Source: Diplolepis rosae (Eukaryota > Arthropoda > Insecta > Hymenoptera > Diplolepididae). Taken from it: DNA of 64,000 bases. The notes beneath the pieces were generated by a model. The model saw nothing but the letters and a program-made list of their open reading frames with translations. It made no database searches and had not been told where the DNA came from. Positions 34,799 to 45,240 of the stretch are shown here, one piece after another; the stretch's first letter is position 1, and each line of letters opens with the position of its first letter. Made by a program: the position numbers and the translations under genes. Location: assembly GCA_030998225.1 (NCBI GenBank), contig JAPYXD010000466.1:7481001-7545000 (forward strand), in the 5' to 3' direction.

Positions 34799-35357
34799 TT
34801 AAAGAATTTGAAATCTTTCGGGGGAAAAAAAGACGCTTTTGACTGCGCTGGGATTCAAGCTCAGGTCTTTCGATTGCCGGTCGACTGCTCTAAGCACTGA
34901 GCTACACAGGCGTCTGAAATCTCTTTCTCCACAGGAAGGACCTCCTTATATGGCCTAGTGTGACTGCCCTGCGGTTGTAAATGATTTCAAATTAATTAGT
35001 GTAGTTTGAAATTTCTGCTACTGCCTACATTGTCGGAGGATCACCAGTCGCGTATCAGTTAGGATACGTTGCTGACCGGTGTCCTCGTAGACAATTTCAA
35101 GATACACGACTGGTGATCCTCCGATAATTTAGGCAGTGGCAGAAATTTCAAACTCAACTAATTAATTTGAAATCATTTACAGCCGCAAGGCAGTCACACT
35201 AGGCCATATAAGGAGATCTTCCTGTGGAGAAAGAGATGTCGGACGCCTGTGTAGCTCAGTGGTTAGAGCAGTCGATTGGCAATCGAAAGACCTGGGCTCG
35301 AATCCCAGCGTGGTCAAAAGTGTCTTTTTTTCCACAGAAAGATTTCAAATTCTTTAA
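34799..35357. repeat. Inverted pair of tRNA-derived repeats
   Basis: 34799-35051 and 35106-35357 are near-perfect reverse complements (~253 bp) around a 54-bp centre. Each arm holds a tRNA-like stretch. On the plus strand (35240-35318) this has D-arm GCTCAGTGGTTAGAGC, loop TTGGCAA with apparent anticodon GGC, and T-arm CTGGGCTCGAATCCCAG. It is followed by AAAGATTTCAAATTCTTTAAA. The acceptor stem does not pair. Pieces of the centre and tail recur at 45663-45800 and 50563-50640. Confidence 0.75.
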
Positions 35358-36106
35358 ATTTGAGTTTAATTTGCATTTATCTGAAACCGACGCAGTGTCT
35401 CACATTCTTAGCCTGACTGTCCGTGTGAAGCGAGTAGGGAGAGAAGACGGGGCACGTTGCCTTTTTTCCTACCCCGTCACTCTCACATGCGAGAATGACT
35501 CGTCCCATTTCCCCTTATTTTAATCGCTTCTTCGTTACAATGCTTGCCTTCTCAACTGTTCCAAGTTTTAGATTTCACGCTGTCGGTTATCGAGCTGAAA
35601 TTGAGAAATGTGTTTCTCTCGACTCTTTACAAAAGAGGCGCGAAGCAGATGACAATTCAAAATTTACGGAATATGTTCTTCGATATTTTGATAAATTTTT
35701 CCCTAAAATAAACATCTATAAGATTTTAGAAAATTGTAGGATCATTTTGAGAGTCTAAAAATAATTTTAAATTGGAAATTTGAAATTAATACATATTTAC
35801 AATTTGGATCATAGTATCAAATAAATAGAACATTGTTCAGCAACGTTAATCAACAATTTTAATCAAGACATTTTTCTTTTCCATATACTATTTTATTTTT
35901 CTACGTACAGGTCTGTCCATAGGCTATTAATATACCTAAGATGGAAAAAATTTTATTGTAAAACAGTAACTATCGATTTGAAAATGTTAATCTCATAGTC
36001 ACTATTTCTCCTTTAGAGTTAAATTTATGCAGCAATTTTACGAGATCTCATATGCATTGAATGGTCATTTTAGAGCAATATTTTTTGAAATATTCAATCA
36101 AGAAAT
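35358..36106. other. No recognised gene
   Basis: Contains the repeat shared with 25933-26010 (at 35511-35585). Otherwise AT-rich sequence with no supported ORF. Confidence 0.4.
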
Positions 36107-36256
36107 AAGGGTGCCGTCCCATGTGGGTGCAAAATGCAAAGCGGAAAACGAACAAGCAATTACAGAACACCTTGAAGAAGAAAAAAATCTAAAGCTTTTC
36201 TGTAATTGATTGTTCGTTTTCTGCTTTGCATTTTGCGCCCACATGGGACGGCACCC
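36107..36256. repeat. 150-bp hairpin (AGGGTGCCGTCCCATGTGGG)
   Basis: 60-bp arms (36107-36166 and 36197-36256) pair almost perfectly around a 30-bp loop. The ends are AGGGTGCCGTCC / GGACGGCACCCT. This looks like a minimal palindromic MITE. The target duplication is unclear. Confidence 0.8.
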
Positions 36257-36306
36257 TACGTGCAATCTTTTAAATGGCTTATTTTGAAATTCGTGAACGT
36301 GAATTT

Positions 36307-36477
36307 AAAAAAAAAGGAGTTGACTTTGACGTAGCTTCAGCGCCTCCATCGATTAAAAAATAGGGCAGTCCAGTATGACGGCCTTCTCGAACACTGAAAC
36401 TTTTGTCTGAAACATTTTTGGATGTGATGAATAGATTGAGTGCTATCGCTCTGTAACACTTTATGTGCCTCACCCTG
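36307..36477. repeat. Long terminal repeat-like segment (copy 3)
   Basis: Third, shortened copy of 19969-20250. It ends in CACCCTG immediately before TA (36478-36479), where LINE coding resumes. It therefore marks the right end of a Tc-like element inserted in the LINE. The matching left end was not found. Confidence 0.6.
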
Positions 36478-36479
36478 TA

Positions 36480-36690
36480 TGTACTGAAGATCGCAGCAGA
36501 AAAGACAATAAATAATGAAAAAAGGTAAACCGTTTGTATATCTTGTGGATCTAAAGGCGACATTCGATAAGGTAAAAAGGAAAAAGCTATGGAAGTATTT
36601 GAAAGAAAAAAAATTAATGGTGGGAGTGATGGACAACATAGAAAGGATATACAGAGAAATGAAAAGTAAGGCAGAAATAGGAAAGAACCA
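36480..36690 (+). pseudogene. LINE reverse transcriptase, first part
   Basis: VLKIAAEKTINNEK, a +1 shift, then KGKPFVYLVDLKATFDKVKR (the first catalytic Asp motif D-L-x-x-x-F-D) and ERIYREMKSKAEIGKN. Coding is cut at TA 36691-36692 and continues in frame at 43814. Confidence 0.75.
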
Positions 36691-36721
36691 TACCCAGGAA
36701 ACAAAAAACGATTGATTGCAT

Positions 36722-36808
36722 TTTAACCAGTTAACTGTGGCGACCATGGCGAGTTGCATGTATTTATGACGAGTATACTCGTCAATCACAGTTAACGGTT
36801 AAGGGTTT
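36722..36808. repeat. Palindrome near the left end of the 7.1-kb element
   Basis: TTAACCAGTTAACTGTG pairs with CACAGTTAACGGTTAA. Between them lies the perfect 18-bp palindrome TGACGAGTATACTCGTCA. It could be a subterminal transposase site or a small nested MITE. Confidence 0.6.
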
Positions 36809-37229
36809 TTGAGGTCTTGTGAATTGTGCATATTAATTGAGAATGGCAGATTGCCGCCGGCAGGTCGCGTGGGCTATTCAATCGTAAATACAGGCATTTT
36901 ACAATTGAGTGAAAATATTTTATCGCCAATAAAGAAGCATATCTGAATCGTAACAATATGATTCAGCAAATAAAAATACAATTGAGAAAAATGTGAAATT
37001 GATTTCAGAAATAATTATACAACGAATAAAAATTAATAAAGGTAAGAAGTCTTCAAAATAAATTATAATACCATTTGTGAAAAAAATGATTTTGTAATTA
37101 ATTATTTTATATTTTGATATTTTATATTCCGACGTAATTATCACTTGGAAAAAGCATACCAAAAAAATTCCAACAAGATGCTAATAACATGCCAAAGTTG
37201 GTACGTTCCAAAAAGTAAGGGGTATTCTT

Positions 37230-37448
37230 TCACAAATTCCACAAGGGCAATTTTTTATGAAATTTAATTCGAGGATAATAATAATCCTTACCTGCAACAT
37301 GGAGAACGATGGCATCTTTAAATTTATCCCCAATTTTTACTTTATATTTCTGTTTTTTTATATATTGTAGAGGAAGGCGTTTGAAATTTTCTAGCGGTAC
37401 TTGGACTTTTTCGTTACTATCACATAAACTGGCGTAAACAACCTTCAT
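37230..37448 (-). CDS. Small ORF, divergent from the transposase, with a splice donor
   Basis: A 72-codon frame starts MKVVYASLCDSNEKVQVPLE. A consensus donor CAG|GTAAGG lies near 37293 on the coding strand (after LHVAG), so the first ~50 codons probably form exon 1. I do not recognise the protein. It faces away from the plus-strand ORFs starting at 37534, an arrangement expected for a second transposon gene. No domain is visible; hypothetical. Confidence 0.35.
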   Translation of the reverse strand: MKVVYASLCDSNEKVQVPLENFKRLPLQYIKKQKYKVKIGDKFKDAIVLHVAGKDYYYPRIKFHKKLPLWNL

Positions 37449-37533
37449 TTATCTTCTATAAAATGAAATTGTAACCCAATTTTAACTTTTTCATATAATA
37501 TATTCACTTGTCTTATTCACTTTCATAAAACAT

Positions 37534-37866
37534 TTGACGGTCGTCGTTGAATTTTCCGCGAACATGAGGTCAGAAACAGAGAAAAGAAAGAAATTGAAGC
37601 AAACATGGAAGGACAGAGATATGAACCAGGTATATTCATCTTCGTCGGATGATTTCCAAAGTGGTGCTGGTGGGAGAGGAAAAACGTATAGGATAAGGGA
37701 TGGAGGTGATACCAGGCCCTGTCAACTCAATGGTAGAAATATGAAGAAGCACAGCGCCAACAGTTGGCCGCAACTTGAACTAAAAGTATCAATGTGTCGC
37801 GTATGTATGTTATATATGCATTGTATATGTGTTAGAAGTTTTAAAATTGACTATAATGATCAGTAA
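37534..37866 (+). CDS. Possible first exon of the transposase
   Basis: The reading from the internal Met (MRSETEKRKKLKQTWKDRDM) is followed by a Ser/Asp-rich stretch (YSSSSDDFQSG), a typical N-terminal layout. The latter half looks non-coding. No homology recognised. Position and strand fit the transposase that follows. Confidence 0.3.
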   Translation: MTVVVEFSANMRSETEKRKKLKQTWKDRDMNQVYSSSSDDFQSGAGGRGKTYRIRDGGDTRPCQLNGRNMKKHSANSWPQLELKVSMCRVCMLYMHCICVRSFKIDYNDQ

Positions 37867-37963
37867 AATGGATAAACTAAGTGGAAAACACGTATAAAAA
37901 TACAGAAAGTTTAAGAAATAAATTTTCTGATATTTTTATACATTTTTTCACTTAGTTTATCCA
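37866..37963. repeat. ~98-bp hairpin
   Basis: AATGGATAAACTAAGTG at 37867 pairs with CACTTAGTTTATCCATT ending at 37963, with further pairing inside (ATAAAAATA / TATTTTTAT). A small palindromic MITE between the two transposase ORFs. Confidence 0.7.
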
Positions 37964-38007
37964 TTATTGATACACATAAAAAAGTTTGAAATATTTTAAA
38001 AAGATTA

Positions 38008-40050
38008 ATGACTTTCGAGTCAAGGAAGCTTAAAAGGACAAATGTGTACAAATTATTTATTAATGGGGCAATATTTACCGCAAAAATATATAGACGCTAT
38101 TTAATTCTAGGTAAAGTTTTTGTCATGGAAGACAAAACGCGAAAGCAGTACAAAATGCCTTTGGACCCTACTTTCAAGAAGCGATTGGTAACCGAACAAA
38201 CACGTAAGAATTGGATTAAAAAAGCGAGATGTTCGACAGTAAAAGGTATGTTTTCGCAGAATCCTTGAATGATGACATTGCAGAATAATGTCTACTTTTA
38301 TCAGATAAAACTCCATTCATCAGAATTCAAGAGACGTACGGCGACGCGATTCAAAATCGCCAATCACACGATGAATTGGAGGAAGTAATTGCATGTAACA
38401 ATAGACTCCAAGAATCAGGTGTAGTTTACGCTTCTGATGAACTGTCGAAAAGTGGAACAAGTGCGAAAGTTTTTTCTGGTAATGTAATCCAAGAAGTAGA
38501 TAAGAATAGTGGTTGCAACAAAGTTCTCCAAAATAACACCACTGATGATGTTCAGAGGCGTTTAATATCAGAAAAAAAAATTATGTTTGAAAAATCAAAT
38601 ATATCAGTCGGTGACGTTGTTGTTGAAATGATTATGGGGCTCGCATGTCGATATAGTTTAGTGTTAGAAGCACGTCAAAAATCATTTGAATGTTTCCAAA
38701 TTTGCGCTGGCCCTGAGTTGCAGAGTTTCAGAATGTCTAATTATATGCTTTCGAAAATTTATGATCCTCCAGAGGAAAAAATAAAACTACATTTTTATTG
38801 TCTTCAATGCACTACACCTTTGCTTATCACAAGCAGACAGTCTTTTGTGATGGTCGACTTCATCATAAAATTGTTCAAAAACATCCCAATGCTGTAACGT
38901 TGAACTGGTCCACGGACGGTGCCGCTGCTAAAAAACCATTAAAATGCAAAACAGCTTTCTGGCCATTCACAATTGTTTTAAATGAATTGCATTTGAGATA
39001 GATGGTAAAATACATTGGTTGAGATTTGTTCATTTATGTTCTTGAGTAGACTCCGTAGCTCGTGCATTGCTTCCCAACCGAATATAATTTAATGGGTATT
39101 CTGGTGGCAGCTACTGCTATATTCGCGGAAAGTATGGAAAGGGATCAGTGCGATATCCGTGTACAGATTTGCATTCTCGGCTACGATCAAACGAATCTCA
39201 TAAAAATGATGTACAAGAAATATTAATGACAAATTCTTTATTACGCTCGAATGGTGTGAAAGGGCCTTCAGCTTCAAGTACTCTTGACAATTTCAATATT
39301 GTTTGGTCATTCTGTTTCGATTATTTGCATACTGTTCTTCTAGGCGTGGTGGAGGATATAGCTGCGAAAGGTTTTCATTTTTCTCGCGAAGCTATACAAA
39401 AAATTGACGACCGCTTAATGGTTGTTCAGCCTAGCCACGATATTTACAGATTGGCTGAAAAATTCAAAGATAAATCAATATGGGAAGCAAGCGTGTGGAA
39501 GTCGTGGTTCTTATATTACAGTTTACCAATATGTGTTGATTTATTACCAGCAAATGTTCTGCAAAATTACGCTCTTTTGGTCAAAACTATGTACGTTCTT
39601 CTAAAAGTCGATATTACTTATGATGAACTTATAGAATGTGAAATAAATCTTAAAGCCTTTTTTTGCGGCTATGAGGAATTGTACGGTGTACAATCTATGA
39701 AATTTAATGTACACATGATATGCCACATTGTTGAGTCGATAAAGTTCACTGGCCCTATTGCAATAACTTCTACTTTTCCTTTTGAAGAGTTACATTGGAG
39801 TTTTAAAAAGTTTAGTCAATGGAATTAAAGTCATAGCTTTACAAATGGCAATGAAATCTATGCAATTACATTCTTATCGAAGTAAAATACGTGACTTTTC
39901 GTGTTCACCAGTTGTAAGGACATTTTGTGATAGTCTTTTTTCTGACACAAAGTTCACGGTTTCTGCGAAAGTCAAAAACGGTGTTGTGTTCTTTGGAAAA
40001 TCTGAACACGAAACACGCACGAAAGAATTGCGAGGTTTCATTAAGTATTC
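38008..40050 (+). pseudogene. TNP2-like (CMC superfamily) transposase, broken
   Basis: Several plus-strand frames carry one protein in order. They are 38376-38897 (173 aa, to YMLSKIYDPPEEKIKLHFYC), 38798-39001 with LNWSTDGAAAKKPLK and KTAFWPFTIVLNELH, and 39054-39150 with DSVARALLPNRI, a stop and FNGYSGGSYCY. Then 39148-39828 (226 aa) has NGVKGPSAS, CFDYLHTVLLGVVEDI, WFLYYSLPICVDLLP and FPFEELHWSFKK, followed by NGIKVIALQMAMK after a frameshift near 39815. The catalytic triad is probably Asp of STDGA, Asp of DYLHTVLLG and Glu of FPFEELH. At least three frame breaks and two stops make it inactive. Confidence 0.75.
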
Positions 40051-40054
40051 GCGC

Positions 40055-40155
40055 CGCACTAACCTGTGGTTGCTGCCACTTGACCGATCACCCAGGTTAA
40101 GCAGCTCGGTGCCTGCAGCAGGCTGGATGGGCGTCCCCCATCCATTCTTTTTTTG
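40055..40155 (+). repeat. 5S rRNA-like sequence (SINE3-like head?)
   Basis: CCGATCACC, then GTTAAGCAGC, TCGG, and GGATGGGCG match the order and spacing of the 3' half of 5S rRNA, including the internal promoter boxes. A run of seven T follows near 40147, as for Pol III termination. The 5' half (from about 40055) is weaker. It begins where transposase homology stops, so it marks an insertion. It could be a 5S-derived SINE or a 5S pseudogene. Confidence 0.5.
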
Positions 40156-41990
40156 TTGTTCCATATTTAATCAATAATAATAAGAATTATATTAGTATTT
40201 TTCTTTATTTTAACACATATGTAACAATAAACAATTTATTAATTTATAATTTTGCTATATTGATGTTAGTTATAAAAATTGGATATTTTCCATTTAATTT
40301 TTGATATGTTAGTATTATAAAAAAAATTGAATTGATTAAATTCTTTAATCTCAATAACAATTAAGAAAATCTTACCATTTTATTTAATTTAACAACTATT
40401 ATGCTGGATATTGCAATATATGATACATCATATTGTACAAATGAATATATTAAATGATTGTGGTTTTTCTTTCACGTAAAAATACAAACGCAAATTGAAC
40501 ATTCAATAAATTAAGAAGAGTTTCATAAAAGTATGGATCCCATAATTAATTGGTGGCGTGCCGGAAGAGACGGCGTGGGGGAAGAACGTGCTCCCTGTCA
40601 GCACACGGTACGCCTTTTTACTTAAGCGCGTACAAGTTTTCAAACGCCTCCACTGGACGTAATTTGCGACCTTTTAAAATATAAGAAATATGGTGAGAAT
40701 CGCGAAAACATTCTCTTTTTTCTGATGCAAATTTTGATGTTCAAAACGGTTTGGAAGGGGGTAAAAACATCGGATATAAATTTTGCAATTTATCGATCAA
40801 ATTGGACTTGACCGCGGTCGCTAATTGAGGCGCGCGCATATTAATTAAGGGGGGAATTTATTAAAGAGGTGGAAAACCGAGGTAACGTGAATGGTTGCGG
40901 ATCCTCGAAATTTATTCCAGGCGCGCAGCCTTCTAAGGTGAGAACACGGCTCGACACCGAGGCATGTTATTTTTTCTTTTAGATCACGGGCTCGAGTATG
41001 TTCACCTGCATCTCACGATCAGGTGAACAACTTTGAGAACCTGATCGACTATGTCTCCCGGTCCACCTTTTAGTCAGGGACTTTTTGGATCTAACGATAT
41101 TTGCTTTTTATTCCTTTTTGGGTAAATCGGTTTTTTCTTCTTTTGGAACCTTGCGCTGTGTTATCGTCCCTGTTTGGACAATAACAATAACCTGGTGTGT
41201 GGTCAACTCGGGACGTGATTATCCGTGGACTCACAAATAGTGAGACTCGGAGAAAGCTCCCAACCCAGATAAAAAATTAGCGTCGAGCAGCGTGGGAGCC
41301 CTGAGGGCACTTTGCTGCGACGGCGTGCCCTTTTTGAATTCCTATTGGGTCAACCACGAGCCAGGACGGTTTGAATGTTTATTCTGGGAGGAAAAGCAAA
41401 TGATGACCTCGTCGGGAGCATATGCTCATAATTTCCAAAATTTGGAACCGACACACACTGATGCTTTGTAAATAATAAAATTTTTAAATTAAGGGCGAGC
41501 TATGGAATGGAGTAATTAAGGAATTTATGGGGTAATGAAGCTGGGTCAAAAAAAGGGCCTACCAAATCCAAAAGGTAAAAAAGAATATTATTTTCAGAAG
41601 TAGAGAATAACCGCAAAATTAAAACGTGATTTCGAAGGCGCAACGGCGCAAAACGCAGCAAATATTAATTGAGGTTTTTTTTTTCAAATTTTAGATACGA
41701 AATTTCTAAATCATAGACAACCATCACGAGGACTCGTCTGTTGCCTTGCTCACTAGAAAAATTGAATATAACGTGAGTTCTCTTCGGTACTGTTGGTCTT
41801 TAAATTAAGAATTTCACTTCGAGAAATTTTCACCCTTCGTGTGACCCACACGTAAATTTTAAAGAAGACAATTTTGAGGCAAATTAAACAAAACTAGTAT
41901 TGAAAAATATTTAGATTTCAATGGATTGAGGATTCAGAAACTTGCAGTTCAAACTAAAACTCAAAAAAGCGAAACTTTTGGCTGAATTTG
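40156..41990. other. Insertion in the transposase gene, no gene recognised
   Basis: 40160-40540 is AT-rich. 40550-41480 is markedly richer in G+C with words such as TCAGGTGAAC and CAACTCGGGACG, and no ORF over 60 codons. It separates the transposase core from its C-terminal piece, so at least part of it was inserted later. The identity of the inserted element is unknown. Confidence 0.4.
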
Positions 41991-42039
41991 GCGAAAATAC
42001 GGTATTAAAATGTTTAAATATTAATAATTCAAGAACCGA

Positions 42040-42380
42040 AAGAGTCGAAATGTTTCAGTATTTATAAGAAGCAAACATACCACAGTGTAGATTACGATCG
42101 TGAGAGTAGATACAACGACACTATAATTCAGCTTGAATGTGGATCCATTGCGCAAATATTAAAAATTCTCAATATGCCAAATAATGAAGACTGCCTTCTG
42201 CGTGTGTGGAAATTTGAGGCTAAACCAATGCTTGTCGAAGATATTGAAATTCCACATATATGAACAATAACTGGCATCAGTGACAAAATTGTTGTTTTTT
42301 TGAAAGACGTTTGCTCTAAAATAATTATCCTACAGTTTGAGGATAAAAATTATGCTTGTTAACCACCGAACGTCATCGAA
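42040..42380 (+). pseudogene. Possible C-terminal end of the TNP2-like transposase
   Basis: Reads FSIYKKQTYHSVDYDRESRY, then NDTIIQLECGSIAQILKIL, VWKFEAKPMLVEDIEIPHI, a stop, and GISDKIVVFLK. This resembles the C-terminal tail of insect TNP2-like proteins (a Y-K-x-x-x-Y-H-S motif followed by a beta-rich stretch). Recognition is from memory of the family pattern and is tentative. Confidence 0.4.
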
Positions 42381-42384
42381 TGTA

Positions 42385-43760
42385 GTTGAATATTCAATAC
42401 TGAATTTATTTTATTCATTTTTTATTTTCAAAGAGGTGTCGGGAACACATCGGAAAATTGACTTGTAATTCATTTCCCAATATTATTTTATTTGCAGAAA
42501 TAAAATAACTCAAAATATGGGAAGGAAGGCGCTCTATTGGTTTCTTTCCTTTTCCCCTTTTCACATAAAATATTGCAGGGTACATTTACTGCTCTACTTT
42601 GAATCAATTTTGTAAGTGTACGAAAAAAGAGAAGGGAGAGGTCATGATATTCTCTTCATTTTCTTCCATCTATAAAATTGTATTGCAGAGTATTTTAGCT
42701 GTTGTCAGATTAATTTAGTTATTGAAACGGTAAATTCATTCATCACTTTAGCCTTAGAATAAAAAATACACTTGTAAATTATGTTCATGTTTCAAAATAA
42801 AAAAAAAAGGTTTTTAATACCTGAGTAGTGTATTCTTTACTCATTGTAGTTAATATAAATATTTTGCCTACATGAAGAATAAGTCAACTACTTATATTTG
42901 AAAAATATTAAATCATCATCACTGCTGGTAAGGGTTCAATTTGTCTTCTCTGTACTATGTATTTCAAAATTTGTTTACGCTTATAGTACATTTACTATGC
43001 CTATTTGTTTAAGTATTTTTTATTTACTTGTTTTTTAAATTAGAGAAACTAAAGTTACAAAATCTGATCTAATTTGCTTGAAAAAAAGTGTTTGGTTGTG
43101 TTCTTAGTGTATTTATAATTAAACTGAGATTCATTAGTTGTGACTTATATTTCACAACACATAATATTAAATTCGATCTAAAATTGTTTAGGTTCAATTA
43201 TATATTTATAACTACATATTTTATTTATATCACATATTATATCACAATATATTTATAAAATATTTATTTAATATACGTAGTTTTAGTATATATTTTCAAA
43301 ATTTCCGTATAGCATACCTCCGTATACGCATACCTCTACTATGTTTAATATTTAAAATTTAGGTTTTATTTTTCATTTAAAATGGATTCGAAATTTTTAT
43401 TACTATATGGTAACGTAATGAATGTTATTTTCCATATATATCTGTATTTTACGATTAAAATTGACGGTTTATCACATCCGATATTCAAAGTTTCTCTTAA
43501 GAAATATGCACTGTCCGATTGAATTTGGCTTCCTCAGAACTCCATTTCATTATCAATTTTGAACGGTTCATACCCTCTTTCACTTAATCGTAAAGTACCG
43601 ATTGAATATTTTTGAGCTTATGTGCATTTTTATTCCTCGTCCAATACAATAGAATGAGTATCTCCACTAATGCGGGTTGGCAGATTCAGATGAGTCGGAA
43701 AATGTTTACAATTCACATTGTCGTAAACCAATTGGAATTTAAAATTTTGAATCTGCCATT
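42385..43760. other. 3' part of the 7.1-kb element, no gene
   Basis: AT-rich sequence without a supported ORF. Confidence 0.4.
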
Positions 43761-43813
43761 TGAAGATACGCAATTCAATGAAGCATGCTACTAATCGTTT
43801 TTTTTCCTGAATA

Positions 43814-44345
43814 CAGAGTCGTCCTAGACAGAGAAGGGGATAAGACAGGGCTGCCCACTGAGCCCTCTGCTGCTTATACTATTCGTAACAGATATAGAAG
43901 AATACCTAAGGAAAAGACAGGAAGGAGGAATTACAATTGGGAACAAGAGAGTTTACACGCTGGCATACGTAGATGACCTGGCGTTAATCGCAGAAACTAA
44001 AGAGGGAATGGAGAGAATGATGAAATATCTGAATAAGTACTTTAACGACAAAGAACTGGGGGTAAATGCAGAAAAAACAAGAATAATGATATTTAGTAAG
44101 GGAAAAAGCAGAAAGAAAGGAGAGTGAAAATGGAAAGACCAGGAAATAGAAGAGGTAACAGAGTTTAAATATCTAGGGTACACGTTTAAATATAACAAAG
44201 ACGATGCTCACATACAGGATATAAGGAAAAGAGCAACAGCAGCAATGGTGCAGATATGGAGCATAGGGGAGAGAAAATTTGGAGGAAATTTCAGAAGGAG
44301 AATGATTATGTTCAATACAATGGTAAAAAGCATATGTATATTTAA
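43814..44345 (+). pseudogene. LINE reverse transcriptase, catalytic part
   Basis: TEKGIRQGCPLSPLLLILFV, then VYTLAYVDDLALIAE (the Y-V-D-D catalytic box, 43960-43990), NAEKTRIMIFSKG, EFKYLGYTFKYNKDDAHIQD and RRMIMFNTMVKSI. Open except for a TAG just before TEKG and a TGA near 44126. Continues 36480-36690 in frame. The 3' end of the LINE is lost at about 44345. Confidence 0.85.
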
Positions 44346-44740
44346 AAACCGTAAAAAGTGTCGGCAAACGGACTCCATGTACTCAGAAAGGGAAGTATTA
44401 TTTCAATAAAAAAATAAAATTAAAACATAGAGTCGACAACAGAGTCTTGAAAATGATTATTCACAGAAATTTTATTTCAATACATATGTAATACCAACAG
44501 TGAACTTGAAGCCGCCTTCATTAGGCGTTAAGATTCGACTTTGTGTTTTTTCTACTTTTTGCAGCCGAAAATTAAAATTATCGATTTTCATTGTTAAGTT
44601 TATTAGGCCAATTTCTATATAGAATAAAATTATCAACCTTTTAAGTGGTAATTTTGCGTCATTTATGCAGTATACAAAATTCAGCCACTTCGACCGGAGC
44701 CGGATTTTAATGTAAAATGTACGGGGTTTTTTGTATTATA
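44346..44740. other. No recognised feature
   Basis: AT-rich sequence between the LINE end and the gypsy-like fragment. No LTR recognised. Confidence 0.4.
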
Positions 44741-44940
44741 TTTTGTCGGCTCTTGCCTGTCTCCTGGCGCACTGTGCCTAGTTGGGAACATCCTTTCGAA
44801 GTAATAGAAGTATTAGATAATGATAATTCGAGAATCAGACTAAAAAATAAAATGTTGAGACTTCGTATTGATCACATAATACTTTATTTTCCTAACAATG
44901 AACTGGGTCAATGTAATGATGATGTCTGTTGTCGATAATA
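44741..44940 (+). pseudogene. gypsy-like pol C-terminus
   Basis: HPFEVIEVLDNDNSRIRLKN, then MLRLRIDHIILYFPN. This is the small beta-rich domain at the end of the integrase region in Ty3/gypsy elements. Ends at a TAA near 44938 and overlaps the next ORF by a few bases, the usual pol-env spacing. No other pol domain is present. Confidence 0.5.
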
Positions 44941-45240
44941 GTTAGTTGTATTTTTACACTGAAAATCGTAAAAGGAAACGGTTATATCAAAGAAATATTT
45001 AAAGCACATCTATTTTACAATACTTGGAAATTGGTAATGCGAATTAGCATCACTTTTACAGAACACCATATTTGCGCTATTAATACTACTATGACATTAG
45101 TGGAATCAGCTAGCAAACAAAAGTGCATCCCTTACCACGAACTGACATCAATTTGTGGCCGGTACAATGGGCTACTAAATAAAAACGCAATGCTATGCGA
45201 ACTTCGGGAAAAGAAAAGAACCAAAAGAATTAATTAACAG
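44929..45240 (+). pseudogene. env-like N-terminal fragment of an insect errantivirus
   Basis: A 102-codon frame begins in the overlap with the pol end. It shows a hydrophobic start, several Cys, and finally a basic RTKR-type processing site next to its stop codon, where the fusion protein would be cleaved in insect errantivirus envelopes. Only the first part remains and no fusion subunit, transmembrane segment or LTR follows. Identification depends on position and layout and is tentative. Confidence 0.4.

Larger units (their letters stand above)
36693..43811. mobile_element. 7.1-kb TA-flanked DNA transposon with TNP2-like transposase
   Basis: TA at 36691-36692 and 43812-43813 flank CCCAGGAAACAAAAAACGAT and the complement of TTCAGGAAAAAAAACGAT. 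These ends resemble the MITE at 9303-9744; the right arm also shares TGAATTGCGTATC. Removing the element and one TA fuses GKN to HTESS, a stop, then TEKGIRQGCPL, exactly the expected LINE reverse-transcriptase sequence. The element carries a fragmented transposase of the TNP2-like (CMC) type and a divergent small ORF, and itself has insertions. Confidence 0.8.
22740..44345 (+). mobile_element. One non-LTR retrotransposon (LINE) shredded by insertions
   Basis: Five plus-strand segments of an endonuclease/reverse-transcriptase LINE occur in the right order: 22740-23829, 24862-24964, 25710-25931, 36480-36690 and 43814-44345. At two junctions, removing the interrupting element and one copy of its target duplication rejoins the LINE in frame. 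About 200 codons between 25931 and 36480 were not found. The last two segments may belong to a second copy, although order and strand favour one. Confidence 0.7.

Noticed and set aside
35240..35318. A functional tRNA gene (apparent anticodon GGC)
   Set aside because: Acceptor arms do not pair, the anticodon stem is weak, and the same sequence occurs inverted and as fragments elsewhere; a tRNA-derived repeat is the better reading.
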